Source: Serinus canaria (Eukaryota; Chordata; Aves; Passeriformes; Fringillidae). From it: a DNA stretch of 64,000 bases. The notes under the pieces are model-generated. The model did not search any database and was not told the DNA's origin. It worked only from the letters and a program-made list of their open reading frames with translations. The stretch is taken from assembly GCF_022539315.1 (NCBI RefSeq), contig NC_066332.1, forward strand, positions 10,458,164 through 10,522,163. The letters run 5' to 3'. Numbering within the stretch: position 1 is the stretch's first letter; every line of letters starts with the position of its first letter. A program made the translations under genes and the position numbers. Shown here in pieces: positions 25,261 through 35,749 of the stretch.

Positions 25261-27749
25261 AAGAACCAAAGCTCATTTTGGGGGTAGGTGGGGGGTTTTT
25301 GGACAAGGCAACTGCAAGGAAGGCTGAAGGAGAAGGAGGTGACACGGGACTGTTTGGGCTATAAGGGACAGGACAGGGGGTGCTGGAGGGCCAGCATAGC
25401 AGGACTCCCTGATAGATGTTTTTGAAGCCAGGTCATCAGCATCCCTGAAGAATAAGAGGCACAACAAGGAATACGGTGGGTCAAGAGGCTCCAGGAGAGC
25501 CAGGCATGGGTGACACAGAGAGCTGGAGTCAGGAAACAGCCACAGTGTGATGCTGCAAGAAGGTTTTGCACTTAAAGAGGTCCACGGGGCTGTGCAGGAA
25601 GAGGGGACTTTGTTAGAAGCTTCTGAGGCAAGTGTCACCCCAAAGCCAGCAATGCGACATGGCTCTGTCAAAGGGTCAAGACCAAGGCTGGGCTCCTAGA
25701 TCCTGGGGGATAGGATTTGCCATCTCTGTGCTGCTGCTTGTCTACCATGTGCCTTCATCCTCTCCCTCTCCTGGCAGGCACAGGGTGGAGCTGTCAACAG
25801 GCCTCCATGGAATCCCTCAAGGTCCTGGAGGCTGCCCACTGTCTCATTTTCTGTCCAGCTATGAGCTGGAGTGGCTGCTGATGTTGGGTGAGAGGATCTG
25901 GAGGCACTTGGAGGATGGAACAGAAGTTCTACATGTCCTCAGGTCACAAGAGGGACTTGATGGTTGGGGATTCATCACAGTTTCCAAAGGAACAAGACTT
26001 TGGAAAGGAACAAGACTTTGGAAAGGAACAAGACCTCCCTGCCATGGGAGTTTCAGGTGAGGAGTAGGTGCATTTTAAGTGCCCCTGTGGAACTGGGGAT
26101 GTCTCTCACCCATGGGATGGGTTCCTGGAGGATTCACACTGGGCATCCCAAGCATGTGGCATGACTGAGACAAGCTGGACTGCTCCCAGGTCATGGGGAG
26201 GCGGAAACAGGAGACACCTACTTTTATCCTACTGGGAAGGATGGATGTGAGACCCCACCTTGCAAGGCCAAGAGGGCACAGGGCATGAAAAGGAGCTACA
26301 GGGCTCCAAACTATGTGACATTATCAGCCACGGGATGTCCTGGCTGGCAGGTACCCGAGCCTGTGCCTGGGACAGGCTCCCAGGCAGGGAACGGGGCCAG
26401 AGAGGCACTGGGACAGTGATAACAGATGTTCTGGGCCACACATTTGCAACAGCAATGCCTGGGCAAGAGCTGGGTCTCCTTTGGGAGTTGAGCTCTTGGC
26501 AGGGTTTGTGGGAGCAAGCAGGGGACATGCAGGGACAGCAGCCACCCCAGGACAGCCCATGGCAGGGCAAGAGCTGGCACGGGGCGGCTCCTTTCAGGAA
26601 GGTTCACCCTTCAGCTCTCCAAGACTTGTTCTCTGGCACCAGGAGCCAACTTCCAGGAACTCCTGGCTGCCTGCATGTCCAGCCTTTTAAGGAGTTTGTC
26701 CTCCCCAGTTGAACTCCCTCTGCCCTCCCCAAGTACCCTGGATGGTGAGGGCACAGCCAGCAGTGCTCCAGCACAGCTTGGGCAAAGGCTGCCTGCTCTG
26801 CTGGCACTGCCGGCACTGCTAGCACAGGCAGGGTGAGCCTTCAGCACCTGGGCATCAGAGGGAGCAGAGGGGAAGAGTTTGGACAGGGATTTCCTACTTT
26901 TCAGGCTTCCAGTCCTGAGCACGTGGTACAGGAGTTGAGGTGCAGCGAGGTGACACTCAGAGCATTGTGGAGCCTCAGGGCTGCAGAGTTGGGGCTCAGA
27001 GTAGGAGGGCACCTGTGCGTGTGTGTGACCACCTTCTCTGCATACATGGGTGGACATGGCCCCTCTGGTGAATGTCTGAGTGCTGCCACACCCAGCCCTG
27101 GGGTGTGTCTGTGTGCTCAAGCAGGGCAGCACTCATACCTGCCCTAACCTCGTGCCTCTGGGTCTCTGTGTGCCGCGTGGCTGCTGATGCTGGGCAGGTG
27201 TGAGAGCAGTAGGACTTGATGCTCCTCTGCCTTGTGGGGCTCTGCCATGGCCACAGGAAGCTGGTCACCCTCCTGTGGGGTGCTGACCAGGGTCACCTGT
27301 ACCTGCAGTGCACCCAGCCAGCACCCCACCACACCATAACCCTCCAGCAGCGGCTGGGTTTGGTGCAGAGGGCACAGACCTGCTGTGCTGCCTGAGACCC
27401 TGCCAGTCCCCATGTGTGGCCTCATCCCCTGCCAGCCCTCCCAGCAGTTGTCACTTCCAGCAGAAATCTCAGGTTTTGCTGTGGGACATGGCTTCCTCCA
27501 ATTGTTCCCAAGCCACAGGGCTGGGCTTGGAGCACCCTTGGCACCAGGGACACCAGAGCCAGCACTGAGAGAGGTGGGGCAGAGAGATAAGGGGCCCAGA
27601 CACAAAAATCAGCAAAGCCAAGGCTGCCAAGGCACATGGGAGCATTCAAGACAGGCAACTTCCAAAGGGACACCTTGTCCTTACAGAGAGGTCAGGGCCA
27701 GAGAAGTCCTTGCTGTGCCCTGGTGCTGTTGAAGACAAAGGGACGGTGG
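25261..27749. other. intergenic, no gene recognised
   Basis: Apart from the 18-bp tandem repeat at 25985-26036, nothing structured was seen. Open frames up to 173 aa occur but match no known protein. Confidence 0.5.
25985..26036. repeat. 18-bp tandem repeat, about 3 copies
   Basis: The unit AAAGGAACAAGACTTTGG starts at 25986, 26004 and 26022. The first two copies are identical and the third diverges at its end. Near-identity of the copies suggests a recent duplication. Confidence 0.95.
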
Positions 27750-27794
27750 CCCCGTGCCCCGCTGTGCTGTAGGGCTGCACAGCGGGGCACGGGG
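27750..27794. other. perfect inverted repeat (hairpin), 18-bp arms, 9-nt loop
   Basis: The left arm CCCCGTGCCCCGCTGTGC (27750-27767) is the exact reverse complement of the right arm (27777-27794). The loop is TGTAGGGCT. One more G-T pair can form at 27749/27795. The arms contain two CpG sites. The hairpin sits about 40 bp left of the CR1 fragment beginning near 27836. It is too short for a standard pre-microRNA. It could be a cruciform-forming palindrome or the scar of a templated inverted duplication. Confidence 0.95.
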
Positions 27795-27835
27795 TGGTAC
27801 AAGATGGTGGAGCTGAGAAGCAGGTAGAAGCCATT

Positions 27836-28440
27836 CATGGAATCACAGAATCACTGAGGTAGGAAATGCCCTTTAGGATCATTGAATCCATCTTTTCCAC
27901 AGCACTGCCAAGAGCCACCACTATGACAAGTCCCCAAGAGCCACACACAGGGCTGTTAAATCACTCCAGGGATGAAGACTACACCACTGCTCTGGGAAGA
28001 TGTGCCAGGGCCTGACCGCCCTTTCATTAAGAAATTTTCTCTAACACCCACCCTAAACCTCCCCTGGCATAACTTTGAAGTTTTTTCCTCTTACTTCTTG
28101 TTCCCTGGGATCAGAGACCGACCCCCCTAGCTGCCCCCTCCTGGCAGGAATTCTGCAGAGCCACAAGGGCACCCTGAGCCTCCTTTTCTCCAGTCTGAGC
28201 CCCTTTCCAGCACCCTCAGCTGCTCCTGGGGCTCCAGGCCCTTCTTCAGTTTCATTCCCTTACCTGGACATCCTCCAGCCCCTCAATATCCTTTCTGTAG
28301 TGGGGGGCCCAAAACTGCCCCCAGGACTGGAGGTGCCTCAGCAGTGCCAGCACAGGGGACAGTCACTGCCCTGGTCCTGCTGGTCTCTGGTTCCCAGCTT
28401 GTGGCACAGATCCCAGGGCTTGGCCACCTCTCATGGCTCC
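27836..28440 (-). mobile_element. CR1 LINE, about 600 bp fragment
   Basis: The + strand begins with ATGGAATCACAGAATCAC and passes through the CR1 words CAGGGCTGTTAAATCACTCC, CTTCTTGTTCCCTGG, TGGACATCCTCCAGCCCC and GGGGGGCCCAAAACTGCC. This is the reverse complement of the CR1 3' untranslated region and the end of its ORF2 region. It is the longest CR1 remnant in the window and contains no intact reading frame. Confidence 0.92.
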
Positions 28441-28566
28441 TTGTAGAAATTACCTGGAGTAGTCTGACATTTGAGCAGCTGGATGGGAGGATCCTGTGCC
28501 ATGAAGCTGCCTGGACCTCAGACCCTGGCAGGAGTCACCACCCCATCCCAGGGGGAGCAAGGACAC

Positions 28567-28590
28567 CCTTGCACTCGCAAGAGTGCGAGG
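28567..28590. other. small stem-loop with GCAA tetraloop
   Basis: CCTTGCACTC (28567-28576) pairs with GAGTGCGAGG (28581-28590) across a GCAA loop. The stem is ten pairs with one G-T wobble. GNRA tetraloops stabilise RNA hairpins, but no transcript is known here and one such hairpin in 64 kb may be chance. Confidence 0.6.
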
Positions 28591-28779
28591 CTGTAGGGCA
28601 GCCCCCAGCACCATTGGGGTTTGGAGCAGGGAGAAAGCACTGGGTGGGCTGAGTCCCCTCCAGCCATGGAGGACGGGAGCCATAGGCACAACCCAGGTGC
28701 AGGGAGTCCAGCCAGCAGAGACCACATCCCCTATGTTTAGAGGCACAGCTCATGGGAAAAGTGACCTGAGGACTTCAGG

Positions 28780-28985
28780 TTTGTTTTCTTATCGCATCTT
28801 GTGCATTTTCTGAGGTTGCTTTGGATTTTGATCAGCAGTTGGGGGAAAAAAGTTACAAAAACCATTTCATTGAAAACTGCTTATTTTGCATGACTCGTTA
28901 TAACTGAGCACCTGGGTCCTCAGCCCATGTGTGACTCGCTCCATGTGACAAGATTTCAGTTGACGTCACTCTGGGTCTCCCACTG
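28780..28985. promoter_or_regulatory. AT-richer block with palindromic CRE
   Basis: The block contains TGACGTCA at 28961-28968, a TTTTGCATGACTCGTTA segment (half-MARE/AP-1-like) near 28885, and a long AT-rich run from 28788. It is not coding and lies between CR1 fragments. TGACGTCA is the full CREB/ATF consensus. Function is inferred from motif content only. Confidence 0.3.
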
Positions 28986-29049
28986 GGATTTTCTGTGACC
29001 TTGAGCAGAAGTCCAAGTGCAGCAGAGCTCTCCAGCTTCCCAAAGGGCT

Positions 29050-29230
29050 CTCCAGCCCTGGCACAGCTTCCCAGGGTGGTGGTGGAGTCACTATCCCTGC
29101 AGGAGATTAGCAGCCCAGTGGATGTGGCCCTTGGGGATGTGGGTCAGTGGTGGCCTTGGCATTGCTGGGGATCTTTGGGCTCAATGATCTGACAGGGCTT
29201 TTCCAAACTAAATGATTTTGTAATTCTGCT
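29050..29230 (+). mobile_element. CR1 LINE 3'-end fragment
   Basis: The order GTGGTGGTGGAGTCACTATC, then GTGGATGTGGCCCTTGGGG, GGTCAGTGGTGGCCTTGG, GGGCTCAATGATCT and TTTTCCAAACTAAATGATT matches the sense CR1 3' end. It is diverged and lacks clear terminal octamer repeats. Confidence 0.85.
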
Positions 29231-29523
29231 GCCCCACAAAACAAGTTTCACAGTGGCCAGGGATCCAGACTCTAGGATCCAAACCCTGAGATCCAAACCT
29301 TGTGCTGCCCCATCCCCAGAGAGCTGGGACCAGACACTTCCCACAGTGCCTTCCCCAAGTATTTTCTGGCATTCCCATCTACTCTTTCCCCCCATTCCTG
29401 TTCAGCATCAAGAATGTGTCCTTTACTACCTGTTCTTGTCTCAGCCCAACCTCTCCATGCTGCCAGAAGCTTCTTAGGGGGTGGAGATGGCCCAGCAGTG
29501 CTTGGTCCTTCTGGCACAATTTG

Positions 29524-29765
29524 GACATCCCATCCCATCCCATCCCATCCCATCCCATCCCATCCCATCCCATCCCATCCCATCCCATCCCATCCCATCC
29601 CATCCCATCCCATCCCATCCCATCCCATCCCATCCCATCCATCCCATCCCATCCCATCCCATCCCATCCCATCCCATCCATCCCATCCCATCCCATCCAT
29701 CCCATCCCATCCCATCCCATCCCATCCCATCCCATCCCATCCCATCCCATCCCATCCCATCCCAT
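29524..29765. repeat. CCCAT (GGGAT) pentanucleotide array
   Basis: About 48 tandem copies of CCCAT span 242 bp. Near 29640, 29680 and 29700 one base is missing, giving CCATCCATCCC. Reading frames of His-Pro-Ile-Pro-Ser on one strand and Met-Gly-Trp-Asp-Gly on the other are artefacts of the pentamer. Confidence 0.98.
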
Positions 29766-30754
29766 CATCTTCCCTTCCTCTGAACACTGCCCATCCTGTC
29801 CCATCCACTGCTGGACAGTTTCTCATCCACAAACAACTCCTGATAATCGGGATGACTCCTGGGCAGGGAGAGCTTCCTGCAGAGCTAGCCACGGTTCATG
29901 GGAAGGTATAGTGTCTGAAAAGATCTCTCCTCTTCCAGGCAGTTGTGTTTCCAAGGCCGCTGGGCCTGAAGGTCCCCTCATGCAGGCAGTGGCCTCCTAC
30001 CCTGTGTCCTAACCCTGCTGCCCCAAAAGCCACAGAAGCTCATTGGGAGGGTTGAGGTCCTGATCCTGCTTGTCAGAGCTCTGCAGGAGCAGCCCTGGTG
30101 CCTAGGTGTCCCCAGGGAAGGATCAGCCCCCGGGAACCTGCCAGTGCCTCCATCCCGGCCCCAGCTGGCAGAGGGCCAGGCGGGCAGGGGGGGAAAGCTG
30201 CAGGAACTTGATAACGATGTGGTGGGTGGGGACGCAGGGCTGGCTCCGGGCAGCCTGAGGACAGCCCTGGTCACATCGGGGTCCCAGGGCTGGCAGCAGC
30301 TGAGGGTGCTGGGCTGGGGAGTGAAGGTTGGGAATAGGCAAAAGCCTGGCTCTGGCAGAGAGGGACTGTGGTGTCCTTGTCAAGCAGAGAAAGAATCCCT
30401 GCAGCCTGGGCTGGCTCAGGTGCACTGCACCAGTGCCCAGCGAGCAGCCTGTGCTCAAGAGACATGGAAGAGCCAGAGCAGAGGGGTCAGGCTCTGCTCA
30501 GGCACCACCTGCAAGTTTCTGTGTCCTGCACACAGGACCTCATGGTTTGAAGCTACAAAGGACTTTCTCTGGAGCCTGATGGTCCCTGAGCTGTCTCAGA
30601 CACCAGAGCTTCTTCCTGAGCCCCTCAGAATGTGTCCCCAAGATTATCCCCACCCTGGTGCCACACTGCCCATGGGCAATAGTTGGCCAAGCAGCCCAGC
30701 AGCAGCTGGGAGTTCTTAGCCCTTTATGGGCAAGGGGATGGACTGACACCAGAG

Positions 30755-31045
30755 AATTGTGGAATCATGGTATGGTTTGTGTTAGAGCAGAACTCATCCA
30801 GTTCTGCGCCCTGCCATGGCTGGGACACCTCCCACTATTCCAGGCTGTTCCAAGCCCCATCCAACCTGGCCTTGGACACTTCCAGGGATCCAGGGGCAGC
30901 CACAGCTGCTCTGGGCACTCTGTGCCAGGGCCTCAGCACCCTCACAGGGAAGGATTTCTTCCTGGCATCCAGTCCCAACCTCTCCTCTTTGTTTCCCCTT
31001 GTCCTGTTTCTCTCTACCTGTGTTAAAGCCCCTATCCCTCTCTCG
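30755..31045 (-). mobile_element. CR1 LINE 3' fragment
   Basis: The + strand reads GAATTGTGGAATCATGG, then CTGCCATGGCTGGGACACC, CCATCCAACCTGGCCTTGG, GGGCACTCTGTGCCAGGGCC and AAGGATTTCTTCCTGGC. This is the reverse complement of the CR1 3' end, about 290 bp. It runs into a CpG-richer stretch on its right. Confidence 0.92.
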
Positions 31046-31560
31046 GGCTCTCCACGCTCCACCCCTGCCGGGGCTGGTGTGTTCCCGCTGCCGCAGCTCC
31101 ACAGCACATCCCGGAGGGATGCCCTGGGTCCCTGGTGCCGGACAGCGGCCACCTGGCACCGCCGGGCAGTGTCCGTGGCTGCACAGCACCGCCTCTGCCC
31201 GCTTCTGCAGCCGCCACAGCCGCAGCTTCAGAGCCTGCCCGGCTCCTTTTGTGACCTAGACAGGCCCTGCTGCGAGGGAACAGGGGGTCAGGGGCCACGG
31301 CAACATCTGGAGGGAGGCGAAGCCCGTTCCACACCCGAGGGGCTGCCCACGGACAGGCAGCGCTTGGGGGTCAGGGGCGCCAGGGCTGTGCCCCGGCCCC
31401 ACACCGAGCCAGGGCTGTGCCATGTCCCGGGGCCGTGCTGGCAGCGTCCCTCGGACGCGCAGCTGGTCACCAGCCACCGGCACATCTGGAGCCGCTCAGG
31501 CAGGTCCGGGAGCTGCCCTCGGAGCCCAGGCAGGGCTGTCACTCTGCCAGGGTGGGCAGG
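31046..31560. other. CpG-enriched non-genic stretch
   Basis: This 500-bp stretch, between two CR1 copies of opposite orientation, is enriched in CpG and in GCCGC words. A frame on the + strand is open to 31594 but has no family resemblance. It may be a small orphan CpG island; the evidence is weaker than for the one at 24.7 kb. Confidence 0.35.
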
Positions 31561-31639
31561 CTGGGGCACTGGGGGTGTCACTGCACCCCACTAGAGCCAC
31601 CCAGGACATGCTGCTGTGCCCACCCACTCCCTCAGAGAG

Positions 31640-32045
31640 AAGGCACATGAGGAGTGACTGAGGTCACTTGGAATGTTCAGCTGGAGAGGAGGAGATTTAG
31701 GTCAGACCTCACCGGGTGCTGCAGCTTCCCTCCAGTGTGCAGCTCCAACCCCAGCTCCCTGTGACTGGTGACAGGACCCAGAGAATGTCTGGAGCTGTGT
31801 CAGGGCTGGTATCAGGTAAAAATTCTTCCCCCAGAGGGTGCTGGGCACTGCCCAGGCTGCCCAGGGAATGGGCACAGCACTGAGGCTGGCAGAGCTCCAG
31901 GACCATTTGGACACCACTCCAGGGATACCCAGGCTGGGATTGTTGGGGTGTCTGTGCAGGGCCAGGAGCTGGGCTGGATGATCCTTGGGGATCCCTTCCC
32001 ACTCGAGATATTCTCTAATTCTCTGAATCTTTGGTTCTATGACTC
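31640..32045 (+). mobile_element. CR1 LINE 3' fragment, about 400 bp
   Basis: The sequence follows the sense CR1 order: GGTCAGACCTCACCGGGTGC, AATTCTTCCCCCAGAGGGTG, GGGCACTGCCCAGGCTGCCC, CCAGGACCATTTGGACACC, GAGCTGGGCTGGATGATCC, and the terminal TTCTCTGAATCTTTGGTTCT. Several words differ from the fragments at 27.8 and 30.8 kb, so it probably belongs to another CR1 subfamily. Confidence 0.88.
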
Positions 32046-33230
32046 TTGCTCCAGACCAACAGGATCTCATCCCTTTTCCCCAGGGCTGCAGAACCTGGCT
32101 GAGCAGCAGAGCAGGGCAGGGTGCCATAGGGATGCCATGGCAGCCACCCAGGACTGGGAGAACAGACTTCCAGCACCCCCTCCCCCACCTGACCACAGGT
32201 GTCTCCTGGAGGGACAGATGGGAGGGGTGGGCAGGAACAAGGACACAAGCAGACTGAGTAGGGAGGAAGCAAGGCATGGGCACAGTTGGATGGGAAGGGT
32301 CAGCCTGAGCAGCCCAGGTCTTGCTGGATCTCAGTGTTTGTTTCAACCATCCCTCTGGACCTCAGGATGCTCAAGATTCCTGCATGGTCCAAAGCAAGAA
32401 GCCAGGAAGATCCAAGGCAGGCTTTGGAGCATCTCCTGGAGATGATGACCACAGGATGAGGGGCACGTGGGTAAGTGGGGCCACCAGCAGAAGCAAGACA
32501 TGCCGCAGCCCCACTCCTGCCCAACAAATCCACCAGCAGCCCAGTAGAGAGTCCCAGCACAGCCCTTGTCTCCACCACCCCTCTTTAGGCACCCTGCCCT
32601 TTCCCCTTGCCAAGACCCCTGGCCAGGCAGGGCCTTCCCACACCAGTCTCCACCAGGGAATGGAGCAGGTGGCACCTGGATGCTCTCCTGGAACGTGGAG
32701 GGTCCATCCGCAGCTGCTGTCAGTGCCACATGCAGCACTTCTGTGTTAGACAGGCAAAGGCACCAGTTACACTGGAACAGGGCAGAGACCCCAAGGTGAA
32801 ACCAGCCCTTCCCCTGCCCCTGCATTTTTCTCTCCAAGGAATGTCTGTCTGCTTTAAAGCAAAGAATCTCCATCCAGGTGCTTTCCCCAAGCCACTTTGG
32901 ACAATTTCCATCCAGCTCCAGCCCAGGGAGGCTCCTGCCTGTCCACGTGTTGGAGTTTGTGCTGTTCACAGCCGGAGCATTTCCAGAGCATCTGCTGAGC
33001 ACCAGCCCCTCCCCAGCCAGGGGTGACCACCACTGCCCACCAACACTCTGGTGAGGGAAGGGGAGAAAGGGAGTGGTGTCCCAGGGCTGGAGTCAAAAAT
33101 ATCACTAATGAAGCATCAGTAGCTCATCAGGGGAAAGCGAGGCTGTTCCCAATTAGTTCAGATCTAGATTAGGCAAGAGAGGTGAGTAACAGCGTGGGCT
33201 GGACCCATGTAAAGTTGTTGGCTCAACTAA
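32046..33230. other. intergenic, no gene recognised
   Basis: No gene or repeat was recognised. The end of the stretch, about 33095-33200, is AT-richer, with CCCAATTAGTTCAGATCTAG and CACTAATGAAGCATCAG. It may be conserved non-coding DNA. A long A-rich run follows at 33231-33290. Confidence 0.45.
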
Positions 33231-33359
33231 ACTAAAAAATAAACTGAAAAAAGAAAAAAAAAAAAGAAAGAGAAAAAAACCCATATTCAGGTTTGGATTG
33301 TTTATTCAGAAGTAGAGAAAATTAAAACATAAGTACTAGGACAAAATAGGCCAGCTCTA

Positions 33360-33995
33360 AATTCTGCCTGAGATGATGATTTTATTAGCAAAGAATCTGG
33401 ATCTCAAGTTATGTCTCCAAACAACACAAAACCAGATGCAGAGGTCAATACTCTCCTGCCTAATAACAATGCTTTCAGTGACATCCTTAAGGAAGAGATG
33501 GACTCATCAGCATTGTAAGAGACTTTTAAAGCAAATTTGGAGAGCAAAACAACAGGATTCACTCTTAGAATCTGCAGTTCAAGTTGAGACAGAACATAAT
33601 GGAAGCTCCGTTCCAAATGCAATCCCATGACATCACGAAGACTCAACAATTCACATCAGCTGCTTCCCAAGTAGTTTGAAAAACAGAGATGAAGTCATAA
33701 CTCATCAGCTGAAGCCATCCTGTAAGGAAAACAGCAGTATTCTGAGAAAAGGGGGCTTGAAGTCTCAACTTAAAGCCATATTCCCCATTCCAAGGGGAAT
33801 AATAGCAAAACTAGTAAGAAATGAAGTAGGTAGAGATAAGACAAATGTCAAAAAATTAAAACTCTTGCAGCAAAATCAAGTCCTGTGGAGAAAGCATTCT
33901 CAGTATGCACCAAGGAAAAGATATCGTGAAGGTCAGCAGGAGCAGAGCTCAACTTTCCAGGTCTGGAAGAGATTACCCAGCTCCAGAGAATAATG
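33360..33995 (+). pseudogene. decayed AT-rich reading frame, parent not recognised
   Basis: This 630-bp block has low GC and A-rich, Lys/Ser/Asn/Glu-rich codon use, unlike anything around it. Frame 3 is open from 33372 to a stop at 33516-33518. Frame 1 carries on from about 33540, with one stop at 33628-33630, then stays open to 33993. The inferred product would need one frameshift and two stops removed. It is acidic first, then basic, with Lys-rich and Gln-rich segments towards the end. An A-rich run lies upstream (33231-33290) but there is no poly(A) tail downstream, and a CR1 fragment begins about 35 bp beyond. A processed pseudogene or a fossil mobile-element ORF would both fit. I do not recognise the parent. 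Confidence 0.3.
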
Positions 33996-34027
33996 TGGGC
34001 ATGGCAACATGACAACAGCAATTGATG

Positions 34028-34198
34028 AAACCCTAGGGAAGTGTTGGAGCTACCGTCCCTGGAAATGTTCCAAAAAATGTGTGGATGTGGCACTGGGGAC
34101 ATGGTCAGTGGTGGCCTTGGCAGTCCTGGGGGAAAGGTAGGACTCGGTGATCTCAGAGGGTTTTTCCAACCTTAGCAACTCTATGATTTTATGATTAA
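34028..34198 (+). mobile_element. CR1 LINE 3'-end fragment
   Basis: Words in order are CTAGGGAAGTGTTGGAGC, GTGTGGATGTGGCACTGGGG, CAGTGGTGGCCTTGGCAG, GGACTCGGTGATCTCAGAGG and TTTTTCCAACCTTAGCAAC, ending CTATGATTTTATGATT. This is a sense CR1 3' end with remnants of its terminal octamer repeat. Confidence 0.92.
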
Positions 34199-35649
34199 AA
34201 GAAGATACTCAAACAATAAGGCACAAAGACTGTCACAGAAAAGGTTAAGAAATCCTACAAAAAATCCCCAAGTATGTGGGCACTGGGACCAACTGGCATC
34301 TGTTATTTGTCTAAAAGTCTTGTCTTCACTGCCCTTGTTTGTGTGCAAACCCCAAGCATTTCGCATTTAATTGCAAAACATTCCAGGAAGTCGCACAAGT
34401 GGGTTGCAAAGTGACATCCAGGAATAAAAATGGGGACAGGGAAATGAGATTGTGTGTCCATGGAGAGCAGTGGTTCTGCACAGATGTGACGTGGACAACT
34501 GTGTCGTGGTCCTGACGGGTGTGAATGGCCTGGGAGTGCTGTCAGCGGTGCTGCAGCTTGCTTTAACCCAAAACGGCAATTCCAACCCAAAACTGTAGTC
34601 AGGACACAGCTCATGGCTGACAGAACATCTCCCAGGAGGACTCTTTGGCTTTGTGTGCAGTTGCCTGTCCTGGAGGAAAAGACTAGATTCCCCCACAAAA
34701 AAAAAAAAAGCCATTGTCAGTTCCTGGCATTTGAGATCCCAGAGCAACACGCCACATACCAAGATACCAAGACCTTTTGGAGTTTGGAACAGACAAATAT
34801 GGCACTAAAACCATGATAAAGGCTCCCAGAGGGAGTGGGAACAGAGTATCCAATGCCATGGGAAACCCTCTCGTATCTTTAAAGAAAGCTACAAGTACAT
34901 GGCATTTGGCATTTTGGAGCGTGTTTATCAGCAATGCTGATGGCAGGGTAGAAGCTCTTTTAACTATTGAAAGACAAAAGTAAAAAAAACCCCTGATTTG
35001 GACACTTTGTACTTCCAGTCATGTTTTACTTGCTCAGCTCTTCCACTCCAGCCCCTGTCCCAGGGGCCTGGCTCTGACAATGCCCTCTCTAACAGGAACA
35101 CAAAACCCACAGAAACCTTTTCCCACCTTAAAAATACCCCCACTTTGCCTGGGGAGGTAAGGAGAGCCCAGAAGATGGGAAGTGACCCCTGCTCTGGAGG
35201 CACCAGGCAGCAGCAGGGCATTGATCTGTGCTTGGCACCTTTCACATGCACCAAATTCAGGGGCATGAGACCTGAACATGACTTGGACATCAGGGGCCTG
35301 AGAGTGTTGTCCTGTGACCATTGAGCCAGGAATGATTTCTTGGCGTAAGCCCCTCTGCTGGAAAGGCAGCCAGGCTTCCTACAGAGCAGAATCCAACCTC
35401 TGCTCTCTGCAATTAGTTCCAGTCATGGTCAGTGTTGAAATATGTGCTAATCCACACTTGAGCAGGCCTTGCTTTAACTCCCAGCCTTTGGGTCTCATTA
35501 TTTTAATTCCTCTGCTAAATAAAAGAGCTCCCAAGTAATTACTTGGTGTTTGGATTTTGCAAGACTGATGCAATCTCGTGTCTGTCCCTCATCCCTTCCT
35601 GATGTGTGAAGCAGGGAAATTTGAATGACAGCGAGTGGCTTTCTGAGGG
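34199..35649. other. intergenic, AT-richer, with a TAATTA palindrome
   Basis: No gene was recognised. The stretch is AT-richer than the window average and includes a poly(A) run at about 34697-34710. A perfect 16-bp palindrome CCAAGTAATTACTTGG at 35531-35546 has the homeodomain core TAATTA at its centre. Open frames are short and have no family resemblance. Confidence 0.45.
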
Positions 35650-35749
35650 AGCTTTTAAGGATTTGGGCCAGGTAAAAAAGGGCTTGGAGCAACCTGGGCT
35701 AGTGCAAGGTGTCCCTGCCCATGGCAGGGGGTTATAACAAGTTCATCTT
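35650..35749 (+). mobile_element. CR1 LINE fragment, left part (split by insertion)
   Basis: GGGCTTGGAGCAACCTGGGC, GTGCAAGGTGTCCCTGCCC and ATGGCAGGGGGTTATAACAA follow the sense CR1 3' end up to CATCTT at 35744-35749, where the continuity breaks. It resumes at 36067 after an insertion. Confidence 0.9.

Noticed and set aside
24290..25327. 345-residue open frame on the + strand
   Set aside because: It spans a CpG island where stop codons are scarce in all frames. There is no domain, and its start lies in ordinary DNA.
27750..27794. Pre-microRNA hairpin
   Set aside because: An 18-bp stem and 45-nt total length are too short for standard Drosha/Dicer processing, and perfect pairing without bulges is atypical. 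It is kept only as a structural finding.
29272..30012. Long frames of His-Pro-Ile-Pro-Ser or Met-Gly-Trp-Asp repeats on opposite strands
   Set aside because: Both are translations of the CCCAT pentamer array, open in every frame because the unit contains no stop.
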